Positions 62,147 through 64,000 of a DNA stretch of 64,000 bases are shown piece after piece (positions within the stretch are counted from its first letter, which is position 1; the number at the start of each line of letters is the position of its first letter). The position numbers and the translations under genes are program-made. The notes beneath the pieces are model-generated. The model did no database searches. It worked only from the letters and a program-made list of their open reading frames with translations, and was not told where the DNA came from. Source of the DNA: Methylobacter sp015476545 (GTDB lineage Bacteria; Pseudomonadota; Gammaproteobacteria; Methylococcales; Methylomonadaceae); NCBI RefSeq assembly GCF_052162025.1, contig NZ_CP197401.1, positions 3,472,001 to 3,536,000 on the forward strand. Direction: 5' to 3'.

Positions 62147-63109
62147 CTATTTTTGGGCAGGAATTTCCCGAACAGGAACATTCGCAGGTTGAAACCGTAG
62201 TTCAAACGCAATTCCAGATACCATTCCGTTAAAAAGCAGGCCGGCTGCTTCAATGATGACGCCACTTCCGGTGAAATATGGATAATGGCCTCCTCCTTGG
62301 GTTAAAAACATATAACCATTTTGAATTGGAAATCGTATTCCGGTGAGAAACTGCCGGATACCATAAACTCCAACCTGCGCCACTGTTTCAGCCAGAGCTT
62401 CTTCAATGTAGCGATACAGGGATGAGCGAAGATAGGAAGCGGCGCGATTACTTACTCTATATTCACGTAAAACGTAGAGCTTAGGTACAAGGAACTGATG
62501 AACACGTTCATGTAGAAGAATCACTGCACGGCCATTAGCAGAGCTATGAGTTGAGACAGCGATATCGCCCCACAAACTAGTTCTACCTTCTCCTGCAGGG
62601 AGGCTAAGACTTTCTCTTACAGTTGGTTTATACCGAATACCTGGTGTTTTCGGCGGAGGTGCACCAAGCAATTTTCGTGGAATGCGCCCCCCTTTGCCAG
62701 TGCGCGGGGATTTTGCCCCTCGAAACAATATTGCCAGCACCGCCTGAATGCCAAGGATACCGATCGCCTTTGCCAAGTCGTCTGCCGCCTTATCGATATC
62801 ATGTATAGTTTTGGCTTGATAAACGCCCGCTGCAAAGTCATAAAGATAATCCAGTCCCGTAAAGACAGCGAATCCAATCGCAGTTATCCCTAACGCCAGA
62901 ATAACTATGTCAATTATCTCGCCGATTCCCACAGCATGAGACACTACCCATGCGATCAGAACACCCGAGATTATGGCAAGCGATGTCGGGTTGATTACCG
63001 CTTGAAGTTGGGCACGGGCTTCAGGACCTAACTTGGGAAGTGTTCTGGTAAAAGTTTCTTCAAGCCGTTTCTCAAAAGACCAACTGGCTACCTTGGCTAC
63101 AATCAGCAT
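62147..63109 (-). CDS. Putative secreted effector: membrane-helix domain plus zincin metallopeptidase
   Basis: A 320-residue protein without a signal peptide. Residues 1-150 hold a helical domain with two or three membrane segments (LAIISGVLIAWVVSHAVGIG; IVILALGITAIGFAVFTGL) of a type seen before toxin domains in type VI secretion or polymorphic toxin proteins. The second half holds ILLHERVHQFLVPKLYV (HExxH) and YIEEALAETVAQVGVY, which could give the third zinc ligand. No secretion genes are in the window. Confidence 0.55.
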   Translation of the reverse strand: MLIVAKVASWSFEKRLEETFTRTLPKLGPEARAQLQAVINPTSLAIISGVLIAWVVSHAVGIGEIIDIVILALGITAIGFAVFTGLDYLYDFAAGVYQAKTIHDIDKAADDLAKAIGILGIQAVLAILFRGAKSPRTGKGGRIPRKLLGAPPPKTPGIRYKPTVRESLSLPAGEGRTSLWGDIAVSTHSSANGRAVILLHERVHQFLVPKLYVLREYRVSNRAASYLRSSLYRYIEEALAETVAQVGVYGIRQFLTGIRFPIQNGYMFLTQGGGHYPYFTGSGVIIEAAGLLFNGMVSGIAFELRFQPANVPVREIPAQK

Positions 63110-63150
63110 ATTTTCAATCCCTTCTTATATTTTTGATTAATCACATTAGT

Positions 63151-63266
63151 ATATAGGCTGAGTTGAAAATTTAACAGAAACCCGGCATTGGACTTCGAAA
63201 TGCCGGGCTTACCAACCAAACCTACCGGGCTTTGTAGCTATGTAGCATACGCATCGAGTACCTTTT
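63151..63266. repeat. Family B palindrome followed by a family A relic
   Basis: The family B copy at 63151-63227 keeps AGGCTGAGTTGAAAATTTAA, AAACCCGGCATT and CGAAATGCCGGGC. GTAGCATACGCATCGAGTACC at 63242-63262 is a worn family A core. Confidence 0.75.
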
Positions 63267-63358
63267 GAAAATCAAGAATTGTTGGCATTGAATACGTCCC
63301 CAAAGCGGCGCGGGGACGTCGTATACCGTTCCGCAATCGTTCCGCTTCCTGACCTCCT

Positions 63359-64000
63359 TCACGGCCTCTGTAGTTTGAGCACCATCGAAGGCAAAACGTG
63401 CGCTGAATCGGGTCCTCGTTGCGTGCCCGGCTTAATGTAATCGCGTATAGTGGCTATGAATTGATCGCCCGCCGGAATTATCTGCTCCGAGAGCGGAAAG
63501 CAGTGGCCGTCCGTGAGGTCTTCCAGGCCGGAACAGTCCCGCGTGAAGTAGTAAAGATAGAATTTGCCGGTATTGCTTGCTTTTCCCGCATATCCGTTCG
63601 CAGTGCCTCTCAGGTCATCATTGAACAGATTGGCGACCCCTACAAGGCGTGATCGCTGATTGATGCCGAAGCCCACGTATGTTGCATTGCCGGTTTCCGT
63701 TCCGAGCGTGCCTGCAACGGCATAGATCTCTCCGTTGTCGAGCGGCATGGGGCCGAAGAGCTGATAGGCAGTGTCCAAGGTGTCGAGAAGGCAGTTCTGC
63801 CCAATCGAGAGGCAGAGCGGCCCCACCATATAAGTGGGGAACTCCTGCAGCATTGTGAAGCTCCCGGCCCGGTCCGAACAATCGGCAGTGGCACAAGGCT
63901 GCTCCCATCGCTCACTGACCGCTTTCACCAGATTCAACAGGTCGGGTTTGAGATAGAGCTCATCCTGTGCTGTTCTGGCTTCGAGCTGGACCGGAGGGTA
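63359..64000 (-). CDS. Uncharacterised protein, N-terminus beyond the window
   Basis: The frame is open to the right edge, so at least 213 C-terminal residues are seen. It holds eight cysteines (CATADCSDRAG, CLSIGQNCLLD, DCSGLEDLTDGHC) and GNATYVGFGINQRSRLVGVA. The cysteine content suggests an extracytoplasmic, disulfide-bonded protein. The family is not recognised. The apparent start TTG 63937 is internal. Confidence 0.6.
   Translation of the reverse strand, partial: YPPVQLEARTAQDELYLKPDLLNLVKAVSERWEQPCATADCSDRAGSFTMLQEFPTYMVGPLCLSIGQNCLLDTLDTAYQLFGPMPLDNGEIYAVAGTLGTETGNATYVGFGINQRSRLVGVANLFNDDLRGTANGYAGKASNTGKFYLYYFTRDCSGLEDLTDGHCFPLSEQIIPAGDQFIATIRDYIKPGTQRGPDSAHVLPSMVLKLQRP

Overview
The window looks like chromosome of a free-living, diazotrophic gammaproteobacterium. 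The tol-pal, ruvCAB and queC-queE clusters are in proteobacterial order, there are several c-type cytochromes, and a complete nifHDKT block lies behind a NifA/sigma-54 promoter. A Methylococcales-type methanotroph is my best guess, but that is inference: no methane oxidation gene lies in the window.

Layout. 1-4790: type I restriction genes hsdM-hsdS (minus strand), each broken by one insertion sequence (IS3 family in hsdM, IS630 family in hsdS). Removing each element at its target duplication restores the reading frame. 4932-5104: tRNA-Lys(TTT) with its own promoter and terminator. 5126-18176: a long minus-strand housekeeping block, serA, a HAD phosphatase, yebC, ruvC-ruvA-ruvB, ybgC-tolQ-tolR-tolA-tolB-pal-cpoB and queE-queC; tolA carries a greatly expanded repeat domain. 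18271-23838: a tight nine-gene plus-strand operon, TlpA-like thioredoxin, hemJ, thiD, thiE, soxX-Y-Z-A and moeA. 23932-35077: an ABC exporter, an exopolyphosphatase, a di-haem peroxidase, arginase plus ornithine cyclodeaminase (arginine to ornithine to proline), a flavin reductase and a four-PAS PP2C phosphatase. 35340-36760: two odd small genes bordered by integron-like core sequences. 36917-40286: a kynureninase-like enzyme, tryptophan 2,3-dioxygenase and a CDF metal exporter.

40518-49245 is the nitrogen fixation region. A degenerate SIR2-like gene and nifH diverge from one intergenic region holding two NifA-type sites, an IHF site and a sigma-54 promoter on each side. nifH-nifD-nifK-nifT, a 2[4Fe-4S] ferredoxin, a DUF6129-type protein, a 4Fe-4S leucine-rich-variant repeat protein, an uncharacterised 332-residue protein and a Nif11 protein follow. 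Palindromic repeats lie on both sides of nifK.

49246-64000 is looser accessory DNA: lipoproteins, a cupin, two repeat proteins of unknown function, an MFS transporter, M1 and M48 peptidases, a beta-propeller protein and a likely toxin/immunity pair. Its spacers hold many copies of dispersed palindromes that are almost absent from the first 40 kb. No CRISPR array, rRNA or phage was seen.
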